Shown here piece by piece: positions 45,582 through 54,186 of a DNA stretch of 64,000 bases; the stretch's first letter is position 1, and each line of letters opens with the position of its first letter. A model generated the notes under the pieces. It was not told the origin of the DNA, made no database searches, and worked only from the letters and a program-made list of their open reading frames with translations. Location of the stretch: assembly GCF_000330885.1 (NCBI RefSeq), contig NC_020059.1, positions 3,089,001 to 3,153,000 on the forward strand, in the 5' to 3' direction. This DNA comes from Rhizobium tropici CIAT 899 (lineage in GTDB: Bacteria > Pseudomonadota > Alphaproteobacteria > Rhizobiales > Rhizobiaceae). The position numbers and the translations under genes are program-made.

Positions 45582-45611
45582 GTTGGCTGCGGTTTAGCCA
45601 ACCCCGTTGGC
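45582..45611. promoter_or_regulatory. Candidate operator upstream of beta-glucosidase
   Basis: GTTGGCT (45582-45588) is inverted as AGCCAAC (45596-45602), and GCCAAC is again inverted as GTTGGC (45606-45611). The three overlapping arms lie 28-57 bases before the beta-glucosidase start. No regulator gene is adjacent. Confidence 0.35.
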
Positions 45612-45789
45612 AAAGTACAGTGTCGAATTGACGAAACTGCAACGTTACAGATGCCGAGAAACGCAGCCGGCTAACGGCTCTGTCCAGGGAGACTCGCGGT
45701 GCGATAACATCAATGTCAACAGTCGTGACTTGTCTTTTCGAAGCGGATCACGTGAGGGTAGCACTCAACTTGACGACGAAAGGACAGAA

Positions 45790-46194
45790 ATGCTCGCTGC
45801 CGTCCACGCCCTCCATCCTCATCTGCTGAGTCTGCTGCGCATCGTCGCCTCTCTTGTGCTCTTCAGCTATGGAACGCAAAAAGTGCTGCATTTCCCGGTG
45901 GCCGAAAATGTGCCCGCCGTTGGATCGCTGCCTTGGATCGCCGGCCTGCTCGAACTCACTCTCGGCTTCCTCGTCCTGATCGGCTTCCAGACGCGCGTCG
46001 CCGCCTTCGTGCTGTCAGGCCTGATGGCCTTCGCCTATTTCCTTCGCCACGCGCCGCAAAGCTTCTACCCGGCACAAAACGGCGGCACCGCTGCCATCCT
46101 GTTCTGCTTCATCTTCCTGTTCCTCGCCAGCGCTGGCGCCGGCCCGCTGAGCGTCGACGCGCTGACGAAGCGCAAGCAGCAAGCTGCGGCCTGA
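45790..46194 (+). CDS. DoxX family membrane protein
   Basis: This 134-residue protein has four hydrophobic helices and the DoxX pattern (LRIVASLVLFSYGTQKVLHF, GLLELTLGFLVLIGF, FAYFLRHAPQSFYP). DoxX-type proteins are inner-membrane subunits linked to quinone or redox stress. AAAGGAC before the ATG at 45790 fixes the start. It lies between two minus-strand genes and is monocistronic. Confidence 0.88.
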   Translation: MLAAVHALHPHLLSLLRIVASLVLFSYGTQKVLHFPVAENVPAVGSLPWIAGLLELTLGFLVLIGFQTRVAAFVLSGLMAFAYFLRHAPQSFYPAQNGGTAAILFCFIFLFLASAGAGPLSVDALTKRKQQAAA

Positions 46195-46200
46195 ACAAGC

Positions 46201-46230
46201 AGGCCCGAGGCGGTTCACCGCCTCGGGCCT
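46201..46230. terminator. Strong hairpin between convergent doxX and dehydrogenase genes
   Basis: AGGCCCGAGGCGG (46201-46213) pairs perfectly with CCGCCTCGGGCCT (46218-46230) around TTCA. No T run follows, but the position between convergent genes suits a two-way terminator. Confidence 0.6.
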
Positions 46231-46240
46231 CACATAAAGC

Positions 46241-47428
46241 TTAGAGCTTGACCCAGGCGCCGTTGCGCTTAGACGAGGCGACACAAGCCTCGACGAAAGC
46301 CACACCCTTCACGCCGTCGTCGACGGTCGGATAGATCACAGCCGGATCGACCGCCACGCCCTTCTTGCGGGCGTTAATGGCGCGCGCGGCTTCGGTATAG
46401 ATCGTGGCGAAGGCTTCCAGATAGCCTTCCGGATGACCCGAGGGGATGCGCGAGACGCGCGCCGCGGCGGCACCTGAACCGGCGCCGTTGCGGGTAATCA
46501 GCCGCTTCTGCTCGCCAAACGGCGTGTACCACAGATAGTTCGGATCGGCCTGCGTCCACTCGATACCGCCCCTGGTGCCATAGACGCGGAGCTTCAGGCC
46601 GTTCTCGTGACCCGGCGCCACCTGGCTGCACCAGAGCATGCCCTTGGCCGGCTTTTCCGAACCCTTGGCCTTGAAGCGCAGCATCACATGCGCGTTGTCA
46701 TCAAGGCGGCGGCCTTCGACGAAGCTGTCGAGATCGGCGGCGAGGCTGTCGAGCTCGAGGCCGGTGACGAAGGAAGCGAGGTTATAGGCATGCGTGCCGA
46801 TATCGCCGGTGGAACCACCGGCGCCGGACTGGGCCGGGTCGGTGCGCCATGCCGCCTGCTTCTGGCCGGATTGCTCGATGTTCTCCGTCAACCAGTCCTG
46901 CGGATATTCCGCCTGCACGATGCGGATATCGCCGAGCTCGCCATTGGCGATCATCTCGCGCGCCTGGCGGATCATCGGATAGCCGGTGTAATTATGCGTG
47001 AGGATGAAGAGCGCGCCACTTTCGTCGGCCACCTTCTTCAGCTTCTTGGCATCGGCGAGATTGGAGGTCAGCGGCTTGTCGCAGATGACGTGGATGCCGC
47101 GACGCAGAAATTCCTTGGCGGCGTCATAGTGCACATGGTTCGGCGTAACGATCGAAACGGCCTCGATGCCGTTCTTCAGCTTGGCTTCGCGGATCGCCAT
47201 GTCACGATAGCTGGAATAGGTGCGCGAGGGATCGAGACCGAGATCGAGGCCGGAAGCCTGAGCCTTTTCCGGCGAGGACGAGAGCGCACCCGCAATAAGA
47301 TCGAACTGATCGTCGATACGTGCCGCAATTCGATGCACAGCGCCGATGAATGCGCCGGCGCCGCCGCCCACCATACCGAGCCGAATGCGCGGCTCCCGCG
47401 TCTGTTCCGATGATCCTTCGATTGCCAT
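46241..47428 (-). CDS. Gfo/Idh/MocA family oxidoreductase
   Basis: This protein of about 395 residues is an NAD(P)-dependent sugar or inositol dehydrogenase. RLGMVGGGAGAFIGAVHRIA is the N-terminal Rossmann motif. VTPNHVHYDAAKEFLRRGIHVICDKPL is the conserved E/D-K-P loop near residue 105. GDIGTHAYNLASFV carries the active-site D and H. AGGAGG just before the ATG at 47428 fixes the start. It follows the isomerase/epimerase-like gene across a palindromic repeat and probably works in the same catabolic pathway. Confidence 0.92.
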   Translation of the reverse strand: MAIEGSSEQTREPRIRLGMVGGGAGAFIGAVHRIAARIDDQFDLIAGALSSSPEKAQASGLDLGLDPSRTYSSYRDMAIREAKLKNGIEAVSIVTPNHVHYDAAKEFLRRGIHVICDKPLTSNLADAKKLKKVADESGALFILTHNYTGYPMIRQAREMIANGELGDIRIVQAEYPQDWLTENIEQSGQKQAAWRTDPAQSGAGGSTGDIGTHAYNLASFVTGLELDSLAADLDSFVEGRRLDDNAHVMLRFKAKGSEKPAKGMLWCSQVAPGHENGLKLRVYGTRGGIEWTQADPNYLWYTPFGEQKRLITRNGAGSGAAAARVSRIPSGHPEGYLEAFATIYTEAARAINARKKGVAVDPAVIYPTVDDGVKGVAFVEACVASSKRNGAWVKL

Positions 47429-47481
47429 TTTGTCCTCCTGAGAATTGAATTGTTTGAACGCGATCGCCTGCCGCAATCGTC

Positions 47482-47640
47482 CCTCTCCCCGCCTGCGGGG
47501 AGAGGGTCAGGGTGAGGGGCCGAGCCTTCTGCAAGCTCTGAATTGGTGGAAATATCGAGAAGGCGCCTCATCCGTCCTCAAGCGATTTCGCTCAGCTCCA
47601 TCGTTTGAGTCCATCTTCTCCCCGCAATTGCGGGGAGAAG
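47482..47640. repeat. RIME-like paired palindromes, copy 1
   Basis: Two hairpins, CCTCTCCCCGC/GCGGGGAGAGG (47482-47505) and a perfect 26-base palindrome at 47615-47640 built on CTTCTCCCCGC, are about 110 bases apart. Between them is GGCGCCTCATCCG. The same parts occur at 55556-55671 and just beyond. This fits the Rhizobium intergenic mosaic elements (RIME). Confidence 0.7.
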
Positions 47641-47648
47641 GGTTTGGA

Positions 47649-48701
47649 TTACAGCCCAAGCATGCGCCGGTTGGCCGCCTGGTCCGTGCCGCTACCGGCA
47701 AAATCGTCGAAGGCCTTTTCCGTGACGCGGATGATGTGTGCCTTGACGAATTCGGAGCCTTCGCGCGCACCGTCCTCGGGATGCTTCAGCGCGCATTCCC
47801 ATTCGACCACGGCCCAGCCGTCGAAGTTGTTGGCGGTCATCTTCGAGAAGACGGCGCCGAAATCGACCTGACCGTCGCCGAGCGAACGGAAACGGCCGGC
47901 GCGCTCGACCCAGCCCTGATAACCGCCATAGACACCCTGGCGCCCGGTCGGGTTGAACTCCGCATCCTTGACGTGGAACATCTTGATGCGGTCCTTGTAG
48001 ATATCGATGTTCTCGAGGTAGTCGAGGCACTGCAGGACGTAATGCGAGGGATCGTAGAGCATGTTGGCGCGCGGATGGTTCTTCACGCGCTCCAGGAACA
48101 TCTCGAAGGTGATGCCGTCGTGCAGGTCTTCGCCCGGATGGATCTCGTAGCAGACGTCGACGCCGTTTTCGTCGGCATGGTTGAGGATCGGCGTCCAGCG
48201 GCGGGCAAGTTCATCGAAGGCGGTTTCGACGAGGCCCGCCGGGCGCTGCGGCCAGGGATAGATGAAGGGCCAGGCGAGCGCGCCGGAGAAGGTCGCGTGC
48301 GCCTTTATGCCGAGATGCTTCGACGCCGTCAGCGCCATCTTCACCTGCTCGACGGCCCATTCCTGGCGAGCCTTCGGATTCCCACGCACTTCCGGCGCAG
48401 CAAAACCGTCAAAGGCTTCGTCATAGGCCGGATGCACCGCGACGAGCTGGCCCTGAAGATGGGTGGAAAGCTCGGTGACTTCGACGCCGTTGGCACGGGC
48501 AACACCGGCGAATTCATCGCAATAATCCTTCGAGGAGGCCGCCTTCTTCAGGTCGATGAGCTGGCTTGCCCAGGTCGGAACCTGCACGCCGATATAGCCG
48601 GCATCGGCCGCCCATTTCGTGATCGAATCCCACGAGTTGAACGGTGCCGCATCGCCGGCGAACTGGCCAAGAAACAGGCCTGGTCCCTTGATCGTCTTCA
48701 T
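47649..48701 (-). CDS. Sugar phosphate isomerase/epimerase family protein
   Basis: This protein of about 350 residues has the xylose-isomerase-like TIM-barrel fold (AP endonuclease 2 family). VCYEIHPGEDLHDG, MLYDPSHYV and HVKDAEFNP supply metal-binding E/D/H residues typical of IolE/IolI-type or sugar epimerases. GGGAGGAA before the ATG at 48701 decides the start; a longer frame to 48908 is not used. It lies directly downstream of the ABC transporter operon, after a terminator. Confidence 0.9.
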   Translation of the reverse strand: MKTIKGPGLFLGQFAGDAAPFNSWDSITKWAADAGYIGVQVPTWASQLIDLKKAASSKDYCDEFAGVARANGVEVTELSTHLQGQLVAVHPAYDEAFDGFAAPEVRGNPKARQEWAVEQVKMALTASKHLGIKAHATFSGALAWPFIYPWPQRPAGLVETAFDELARRWTPILNHADENGVDVCYEIHPGEDLHDGITFEMFLERVKNHPRANMLYDPSHYVLQCLDYLENIDIYKDRIKMFHVKDAEFNPTGRQGVYGGYQGWVERAGRFRSLGDGQVDFGAVFSKMTANNFDGWAVVEWECALKHPEDGAREGSEFVKAHIIRVTEKAFDDFAGSGTDQAANRRMLGL

Positions 48702-48912
48702 CTGTAATTCCTCCCTAATCGCGTTCTGTAAACGTTTCCGATGCCTTTCGGACCCATATCCGAGGCGGCTGAGGTGCCGTAGCCTCCAAAAACTATGGGG
48801 TCGTCGGGCTGAAAGTCGAATGCCTTGCGACCTAATCATGGCACGCCGCAGACGGCAAGAGGTACGTGCCGCAAAATTTCCATCCACGTCGAGACGAGCC
48901 GGCACCACAGTT

Positions 48913-48940
48913 AAAAAACGCCCGCCGAAATCGGCGGGCG
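48913..48940 (-). terminator. Terminator of the sugar ABC transporter operon
   Basis: CGCCCGCCGA (48919-48928) pairs with TCGGCGGGCG (48931-48940), and on the minus strand six T residues follow. It lies 26 bases after the binding-protein stop. Confidence 0.8.
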
Positions 48941-48965
48941 CCCTGGAAGATCAACCGAAAACCGA

Positions 48966-49913
48966 TCAGAACGGTGAATCGGGGAAGTAGAAATCCTTGG
49001 CGTTGTCCTTGGTGACGAGCGTCGCATCCAGGATGTAGTTGCCGCGAACCGGAACCTGATCATAAAAACTGGCAGCCGTCAGCTCCATGGCGGTGCCGAC
49101 CATTGCCGGCGGATAGAGCACGTCGACCGGGATCAGCTTGTCGCCATCCATGACCTTCTTGATCATGTCCTTCGAGCCGGCGCCGGCGACGATATACTTG
49201 ATATCGGTGCGCTTGGCCTGCTCGATCGCCTGCAGAACGCCGACGGCCATGTCGTCATCCTGGCACCAGACGACATCGATCTTCGGGAATTTGGTCAGGT
49301 AATCCTGCATGACCTTGAAGGCGTCGTCGCGATTCCAGTTGCCGTACTGGCGGTCGAGAACCTTGACGTTCGAGCCGGCGATACCCTTGTCGAAGCCGTC
49401 CTGGCGCTGCTGATCGATCGGGATCGGCAGACCGCGGATGACGACGACCTGTGCATCCGGCGTGTTCTTCTTGATATATTCGCCCGCGACCTGGCCAAGC
49501 GCCGGATTGTTGCCGGCGACATAGAGGTCACGGACGGAATTGTCGTTGTTGCTCGGCGCACGGTCGACGAGCGCCACGAACTTGCCCTTATCCTTGACTT
49601 CCTTGATGGCGTTGACGAGCGGATCCGGATCCGACGGCAGGATCACGAGAGCATCGATGCCCTGTGTTTCAAGATCCTGTACCGCATTGGCCTGGCTCGC
49701 CGCGTCAGGTGAGGTCTTGACGATGACGTTCAACCCCGGATGCTCCGCCATCAAGAGCTTGGCGACGCGCTCGGCATGGAACACCACGCCCGAGGTCCAG
49801 CCGTGGTCGGCGGCCGGAATGGAAACGCCGATCGTCACCTTCTTGTCGGCGGCATGTACGGTGCCGGCCAGAGCCGCCATCACGACAGCCAAGCCTATGA
49901 GTCTTTTTCGCAT
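48966..49913 (-). CDS. Sugar ABC transporter substrate-binding protein
   Basis: This periplasmic protein of about 315 residues is of the ribose-binding (cluster B) type. A signal peptide (MRKRLIGLAVVMAALAGTVHAA) precedes VTIGVSIPAADHGWTSGV. GIDALVILPSDPDPL, WCQDDDMAVGVLQAIEQA and IPVDVLYPPAMVGTAME follow the fold. The sugar is not known. It is the last gene of the ABC unit (ATPase, permease, binding protein). Confidence 0.93.
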   Translation of the reverse strand: MRKRLIGLAVVMAALAGTVHAADKKVTIGVSIPAADHGWTSGVVFHAERVAKLLMAEHPGLNVIVKTSPDAASQANAVQDLETQGIDALVILPSDPDPLVNAIKEVKDKGKFVALVDRAPSNNDNSVRDLYVAGNNPALGQVAGEYIKKNTPDAQVVVIRGLPIPIDQQRQDGFDKGIAGSNVKVLDRQYGNWNRDDAFKVMQDYLTKFPKIDVVWCQDDDMAVGVLQAIEQAKRTDIKYIVAGAGSKDMIKKVMDGDKLIPVDVLYPPAMVGTAMELTAASFYDQVPVRGNYILDATLVTKDNAKDFYFPDSPF

Positions 49914-49981
49914 GTTTCTTCCTCCCAGATAGAGACAGGGCCTTAGCATGACGACCGGGCGCCCCCTGACCCGGTTATTCA

Positions 49982-50992
49982 CTATTTGCGGGCAAGCGAA
50001 CGCTGAACCAGCATGGCGATGATGATAATCGCACCCTGGATGGCGCTCAGCAGATACTCGCTGATGAAATTGGAAAGCAGCATGATATTGCCGACGAGTT
50101 CGAGGATGAACGCGCCGCAGATCGTGCCCCACACCCTGCCCGCGCCACCCTTCAGCGCCGTGCCACCGACGACCACGGCGGTGATCGCCTGCAATTCCCA
50201 CAGGCTGCCCGTCGTCGCCGATGTCGAACCGAGCCGCGGCACATAGAGAAGCACGGCGATGGCAACGCAAAAGCCCTGGATGATGAAGGCGATGGTTCGC
50301 ACGCGATTGACCGCCACGCCCGAATAGCGGGCAACGTCACGGTTGGAGCCGACCGCAATCACATGCCGCCCATAACGGGTGCGGTAGAGAATGAAGGCCG
50401 CAATGCCGGTGACGACGAGGATGACCACGATCGGCACGGGCACACCGAGCACCGAGCCATAATAGGCGGGCTTGTAGAGCGCCTGAATATTCGCGGGCCG
50501 CAAGGTGATGGCACCGCCCTGCGACAGCCAGGTCGTCAGGCCGCGATAGACACCCATGGTGCCGAGCGTCGCGATGAACGGCTCGATCTTGCCCATGGTC
50601 GTAATCAACCCGTTGGCAAGGCCGCATATCAGGCCGGCAACGATCGAAAACAACACCGCCGCCGCCAGCATCATAGAGGGATCGGCAATGACGCCCGAAT
50701 TCATGAAGAGGATCATCAGGCTGGCGACGAAGGCAACCATCGCGCCGACGGACAGATCGAGATCGCCCGCCGAAATAACGAAAGTGGCACCGACCGCGAT
50801 GATGGCAATGAAGGCGCATCTCGTCGCGACATTGGTGAGATTGGTGATGCCGATGAAGTTCGGGTTGACCAGTGCGCCCACGATCAGAAGCAGCACCAGC
50901 GCCGCAAACGGCGCAACCGCCCTAAGATCGACATCCCGCCAGGAACGTCCGCGCCGGCCTGTCTTGCCGCTGCTGTCTTCACCCACACTCAT
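49982..50992 (-). CDS. Sugar ABC transporter permease
   Basis: This permease of about 336 residues belongs to the ribose-type family (BPD_transp_2), with about eight to ten hydrophobic helices. FIAIIAVGATFVISAGDLDLSVGAM is the characteristic segment, and GLANGLITTMGKIEPFIATLGTMGVYRGL is the cytoplasmic loop that meets the ATPase. The ATG at 50992 fits a GGGAGG upstream better than a TTG at 51004. It lies 61 bases downstream of the ATPase gene. Confidence 0.93.
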   Translation of the reverse strand: MSVGEDSSGKTGRRGRSWRDVDLRAVAPFAALVLLLIVGALVNPNFIGITNLTNVATRCAFIAIIAVGATFVISAGDLDLSVGAMVAFVASLMILFMNSGVIADPSMMLAAAVLFSIVAGLICGLANGLITTMGKIEPFIATLGTMGVYRGLTTWLSQGGAITLRPANIQALYKPAYYGSVLGVPVPIVVILVVTGIAAFILYRTRYGRHVIAVGSNRDVARYSGVAVNRVRTIAFIIQGFCVAIAVLLYVPRLGSTSATTGSLWELQAITAVVVGGTALKGGAGRVWGTICGAFILELVGNIMLLSNFISEYLLSAIQGAIIIIAMLVQRSLARK

Positions 50993-51053
50993 AACCAAAA
51001 CCAACCTCCCGTCCCATGATTGCTGGGAATTCGCCCTGCTCTCCGCCGCCCTT

Positions 51054-52577
51054 TCAGGCAGCCGTCTTTTTCTTCAGGCCCGCCGCATAACGCATGATTT
51101 CCTGCTCGGTGATCTCTTCGCCTTCGAGCACGCCCACGATCCGGCCTTCGCGCATCACGGCAACCCGCGTGCAGAGCCCGATGACCTCGGGCATTTCCGA
51201 AGAAATCACGATGATCGAATGGCCGTCGCGCGCCAGCGCGGAAATGAAATGATAGATCTGCTGCTTCGTCCCCACATCGATGCCGCGCGTCGGCTCATCA
51301 ATGATGATGATCTGCGGCTCGGTCTCCATGATCTTCGCCAGAAGCAGCTTCTGCTGGTTGCCACCGGACATGCGGCCGGCAACAATATTTCCGTCCCTCA
51401 CCCGGATGTCGAAACGGCGGCGCGCCCGCGCCAGCGCATCCGCCTCGCTGGAGGCGCTCAGATAGCCGAACTTGCCGTGCCGGTCGAGCGACTGCAGGGT
51501 CAGATTGACGACCATACCCGAATTCAGAAGCAGGCCCTTCGATTTGCGGTCCTTCGTCATGTAGGCAAGCCCGGCATCGATGGCTGCATGCACATCATGC
51601 GGAGGCACCGTTTGACCATTGGCAACGACCTCGCCAGACGCACGAGCGCGCAGGCCGACGATCGCTTCCATCAGCTCCGTGCGTCCCGAACCGATCATTC
51701 CGGAAAAGCCCAGTATCTCGCCCTTGCGCAGCTCAAAGCTCGCATCGTGGACGTAGCCGGTGGAAACCGAGGCAACGTTGAGCACGACCTTCTCGTCGAC
51801 ATCAGGCTCGTTCTTGGCCGGATAGAGGCTGGAAAGCTCGCGCCCGACCATCAGCTGGGCGATCGATTCGCCATCGAGCAGCGATGTTGGGGATGTCTTC
51901 ACCCATTGGCCGTCGCGCAAGACCGTGACCCGATCCGTCAGCTCCATGACCTCATCGAGCTTATGGGAGACGAAGACGAAGCTCGTTCCCTGATCGCGCA
52001 GCTTGCGCACCTGCTTGAACAGGAAATTGGTTTCCTCGCGCGAGAGAACGGCGGTCGGCTCGTCCATGAAGACAATGCGCGCATCGCGGCTGATCGCCTT
52101 GGCGATCTCCACCATCTGCTTGTCGGCGATGGAAAGCGAGCTGATCACGGCATTCTCGTCGACATGCGACCCGAGAAGGTCGAGCACGCGCCGCGTTTCC
52201 GCGCGCATGAGCTTGCGATCGAGCACACCGAGCCGTGTAACTTCGCGCCCGAGAAACAGGCTCTCGGTGACGGTCAGATGCTCAGCGAGATTGAACTCCT
52301 GATGGATGATGACGATGCCGAGCGCTTCCGCTGCACCATTCGGCGGCAGCTTTACCGGCTTGCCATCGAGCAAAATCTCACCAGAGGTCGGCTGCTCGAA
52401 GCCGGACAGGACCTTGACGAGCGTCGACTTTCCGGCGCCGTTTTCGCCCATGAGCGCATGGATTTCGCCCGCCCGAAGATCGAAGTTGACGCTGAACAGC
52501 ACTTGTACGCCACTGAAGGCCTTGGAAATCCCTCTCGCAGACAGCACGACCGCACCGTCGACGGCTTCCGAACCCAT
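51054..52577 (-). CDS. Sugar ABC transporter ATP-binding protein, double domain
   Basis: This protein of about 507 residues has two ATPase domains, as in RbsA/MglA. Domain one has Walker A MGENGAGKSTLVKV, LSIADKQMVEIAKA and RIVFMDEPTAVLS. Domain two keeps MSGGNQQKLLLAKI and IIIIDEPTRGIDVG, but its Walker A (GFSGMIGSGRTELMEAI) is degenerate, as is usual in this family. The ATG at 52577 follows GGGAGGATGCA. It starts the operon, and tandem operators lie about 40-70 bases upstream. Confidence 0.94.
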   Translation of the reverse strand: MGSEAVDGAVVLSARGISKAFSGVQVLFSVNFDLRAGEIHALMGENGAGKSTLVKVLSGFEQPTSGEILLDGKPVKLPPNGAAEALGIVIIHQEFNLAEHLTVTESLFLGREVTRLGVLDRKLMRAETRRVLDLLGSHVDENAVISSLSIADKQMVEIAKAISRDARIVFMDEPTAVLSREETNFLFKQVRKLRDQGTSFVFVSHKLDEVMELTDRVTVLRDGQWVKTSPTSLLDGESIAQLMVGRELSSLYPAKNEPDVDEKVVLNVASVSTGYVHDASFELRKGEILGFSGMIGSGRTELMEAIVGLRARASGEVVANGQTVPPHDVHAAIDAGLAYMTKDRKSKGLLLNSGMVVNLTLQSLDRHGKFGYLSASSEADALARARRRFDIRVRDGNIVAGRMSGGNQQKLLLAKIMETEPQIIIIDEPTRGIDVGTKQQIYHFISALARDGHSIIVISSEMPEVIGLCTRVAVMREGRIVGVLEGEEITEQEIMRYAAGLKKKTAA

Positions 52578-52614
52578 TGCATCCTCCCTGCGGTCCCACC
52601 CGCTTTCCACGGTA

Positions 52615-52649
52615 TGTAAACCTTTACATACACCGTGTAAAGGTTTACA
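52615..52649. promoter_or_regulatory. Tandem LacI operators
   Basis: TGTAAACCTTTACA (52615-52628) and TGTAAAGGTTTACA (52636-52649) are two inverted-repeat sites of the LacI type separated by seven bases, and are reverse complements of each other. They lie between the divergent ATPase and LacI genes. Confidence 0.75.
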
Positions 52650-52743
52650 TCATTGGATATCGTACAAAATTTCGCGGTTACCTTTGACCTCCACGTAAGT
52701 CTGTGTAGTCTCCAGCCCGAGACGAGACCCAAGGCAGAGCGCA

Positions 52744-53769
52744 GTGTCGAATTCCACGCCCGCAACTATCGAAGACGTCGCCCGAATTGCCAATGTTTCG
52801 ATAGCAACGGTTTCGCGGGCCATCCATACACCGGAGAAAGTCGCCAATTCGACGCGGTTGAAAGTCAACCAGGCTATCGCCGTCACCGGTTATACCACCA
52901 ATGCCATGGCGCGCAGCCTCAGACTCGGCCGCTCGAACATGATTCTGGTCGTGGCGCCCGATATCGGCGATCCCAATTTCTCGAATATCCTGATCGGCCT
53001 GGAAAACGAGGCGCGCTCGCACGGTTACGGCATCCTGATCGGACACACGCAGAACGACGCGCAGCGTGGCCTGGAATATCTCAAGTTCCTCAATTCCAAC
53101 CAGGCGGCAGGTCTGATCCTCTTCACCGGTATCCTACCCTTCGGCCATCAGACGATGACGGCGCGGCTGCCGCCGAGCGTCGGCGTTTTCGAGCCTGTCT
53201 TCAACGGCGGCATTCCCTATGTCGGCGTCGACGATATTGCCGGCGCCCGCAAGGCCATCGACCTGCTGATTGCCGAGGGCCACCGCAAGATCGCCTTCAT
53301 CGGCGATTCCCGCACCCGCCTCGCCTACAGCAGGCGGCGCATGGGCTACGAGGCCGGGCTGGATGCGGCCGGCATCGGCCACGACCTGCGCATCGTGCTT
53401 GAAGGCGATGGCACCATCGAGAGCGGTCGGCTCGCGGTCGAGCAGCTCTTCATGCGCGACACGCTGCCGACAGCTTTCATGTGCGTCAACGACCAGACCG
53501 CGATCGGCGTGATGATCGGCCTGAAGGCGCGCGGCTATGATATCCCCGAAGATTTCTCGGTGACCGGCTTCGACGACGTGCCGCAAGCCGTGTTCATGAC
53601 GCCGTCGCTGACGACGATCCGCCAGCCGCGCACCGCCATCGGCAAGCATGCGATGGCGCTTTTGCTGGAACTGCTTTCGGATGGAGAGCCGCCCGAGACG
53701 GAGATCCTGTTGCGGCCGGATCTCGTGGTGCGAAATTCGGTCTCCGCGCCGCCGCGCCTCCGGCGATAG
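52744..53769 (+). CDS. LacI-family regulator of the sugar ABC cluster
   Basis: This 341-residue regulator has the N-terminal helix-turn-helix TIEDVARIANVSIATVSRAIHTP followed by a ligand-binding domain (VVAPDIGDPNFSNILIGLENEA, GVDDIAGARKAIDLLIAEGH). It starts with GTG. It faces the ABC operon across two operators, so it is very probably its repressor, released by the imported sugar. The VOC gene begins 12 bases after its stop and may be co-transcribed. Confidence 0.93.
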   Translation: MSNSTPATIEDVARIANVSIATVSRAIHTPEKVANSTRLKVNQAIAVTGYTTNAMARSLRLGRSNMILVVAPDIGDPNFSNILIGLENEARSHGYGILIGHTQNDAQRGLEYLKFLNSNQAAGLILFTGILPFGHQTMTARLPPSVGVFEPVFNGGIPYVGVDDIAGARKAIDLLIAEGHRKIAFIGDSRTRLAYSRRRMGYEAGLDAAGIGHDLRIVLEGDGTIESGRLAVEQLFMRDTLPTAFMCVNDQTAIGVMIGLKARGYDIPEDFSVTGFDDVPQAVFMTPSLTTIRQPRTAIGKHAMALLLELLSDGEPPETEILLRPDLVVRNSVSAPPRLRR

Positions 53770-53781
53770 GCAAGCGCAGCA

Positions 53782-54186
53782 ATGCCGCTCGGCAGAATCA
53801 CTCTCTACGTCCGCGATGTCGAAGCGACGATCAGCTTTTACGAGAAGCATTTTGGGTTCAAGCCACTCCGTCTGGAGGGCGATCGGATTGTTGAGCTGCT
53901 CGCGCGGGATGGCGGTGCCAATCTGCTGATCCATCCGGCGGGCAAGGCGCAGAAAATGGGCCAGGTGCTGGTCAAGCTGGTCTTCGACGTCGAGCACGTC
54001 GAAGCTTTCCGCGCTCAGTGCGCGGAAGAGGGACTGGAGTTCGGCCCCGTGCACCAGGCCGACGGCTATGTCTTCGCCAATGCCAAAGACCCCTCGGGAA
54101 ACCCCATAGCCATTTCCAGCCGCGCGTTTCGGCTGAAATCGGGAGGCGATGAACCACCGCCTCCCGAAGATGTCGATCAAACGTAA
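53782..54186 (+). CDS. VOC family protein (glyoxalase/bleomycin-resistance fold)
   Basis: This 134-residue protein has the vicinal-oxygen-chelate fold: [24 protein letters not shown] at the start, followed by a second half with [18 protein letters not shown]. Members include glyoxalases, dioxygenases and resistance proteins, and the activity is not predictable. Its final codons overlap the convergent xylA gene by ten bases, and a ten-base hairpin lies inside its 3' end. Confidence 0.85.
   Translation: MPLGRITLYVRDVEATISFYEKHFGFKPLRLEGDRIVELLARDGGANLLIHPAGKAQKMGQVLVKLVFDVEHVEAFRAQCAEEGLEFGPVHQADGYVFANAKDPSGNPIAISSRAFRLKSGGDEPPPPEDVDQT
54139..54167. terminator. Hairpin at the VOC/xylA convergent junction
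   Basis: TCGGGAGGCG (54139-54148) pairs perfectly with CGCCTCCCGA (54158-54167). It lies inside the VOC coding sequence, just downstream of the xylA stop, and may end xylA transcription. No T run follows. Confidence 0.4.

Noticed and set aside
43587..45674. A 695-codon plus-strand frame opposite the FMN reductase and GH1 genes
   Set aside because: Antisense shadow; both minus-strand genes have intact catalytic motifs.
47482..47640. Possible CRISPR from repeated hairpins
   Set aside because: Only two palindromes with unequal spacing; this fits RIME-like elements.
50556..52619. A 687-codon plus-strand frame opposite the ABC ATPase
   Set aside because: Mirror frame of the ATPase and permease genes; no recognisable domain.
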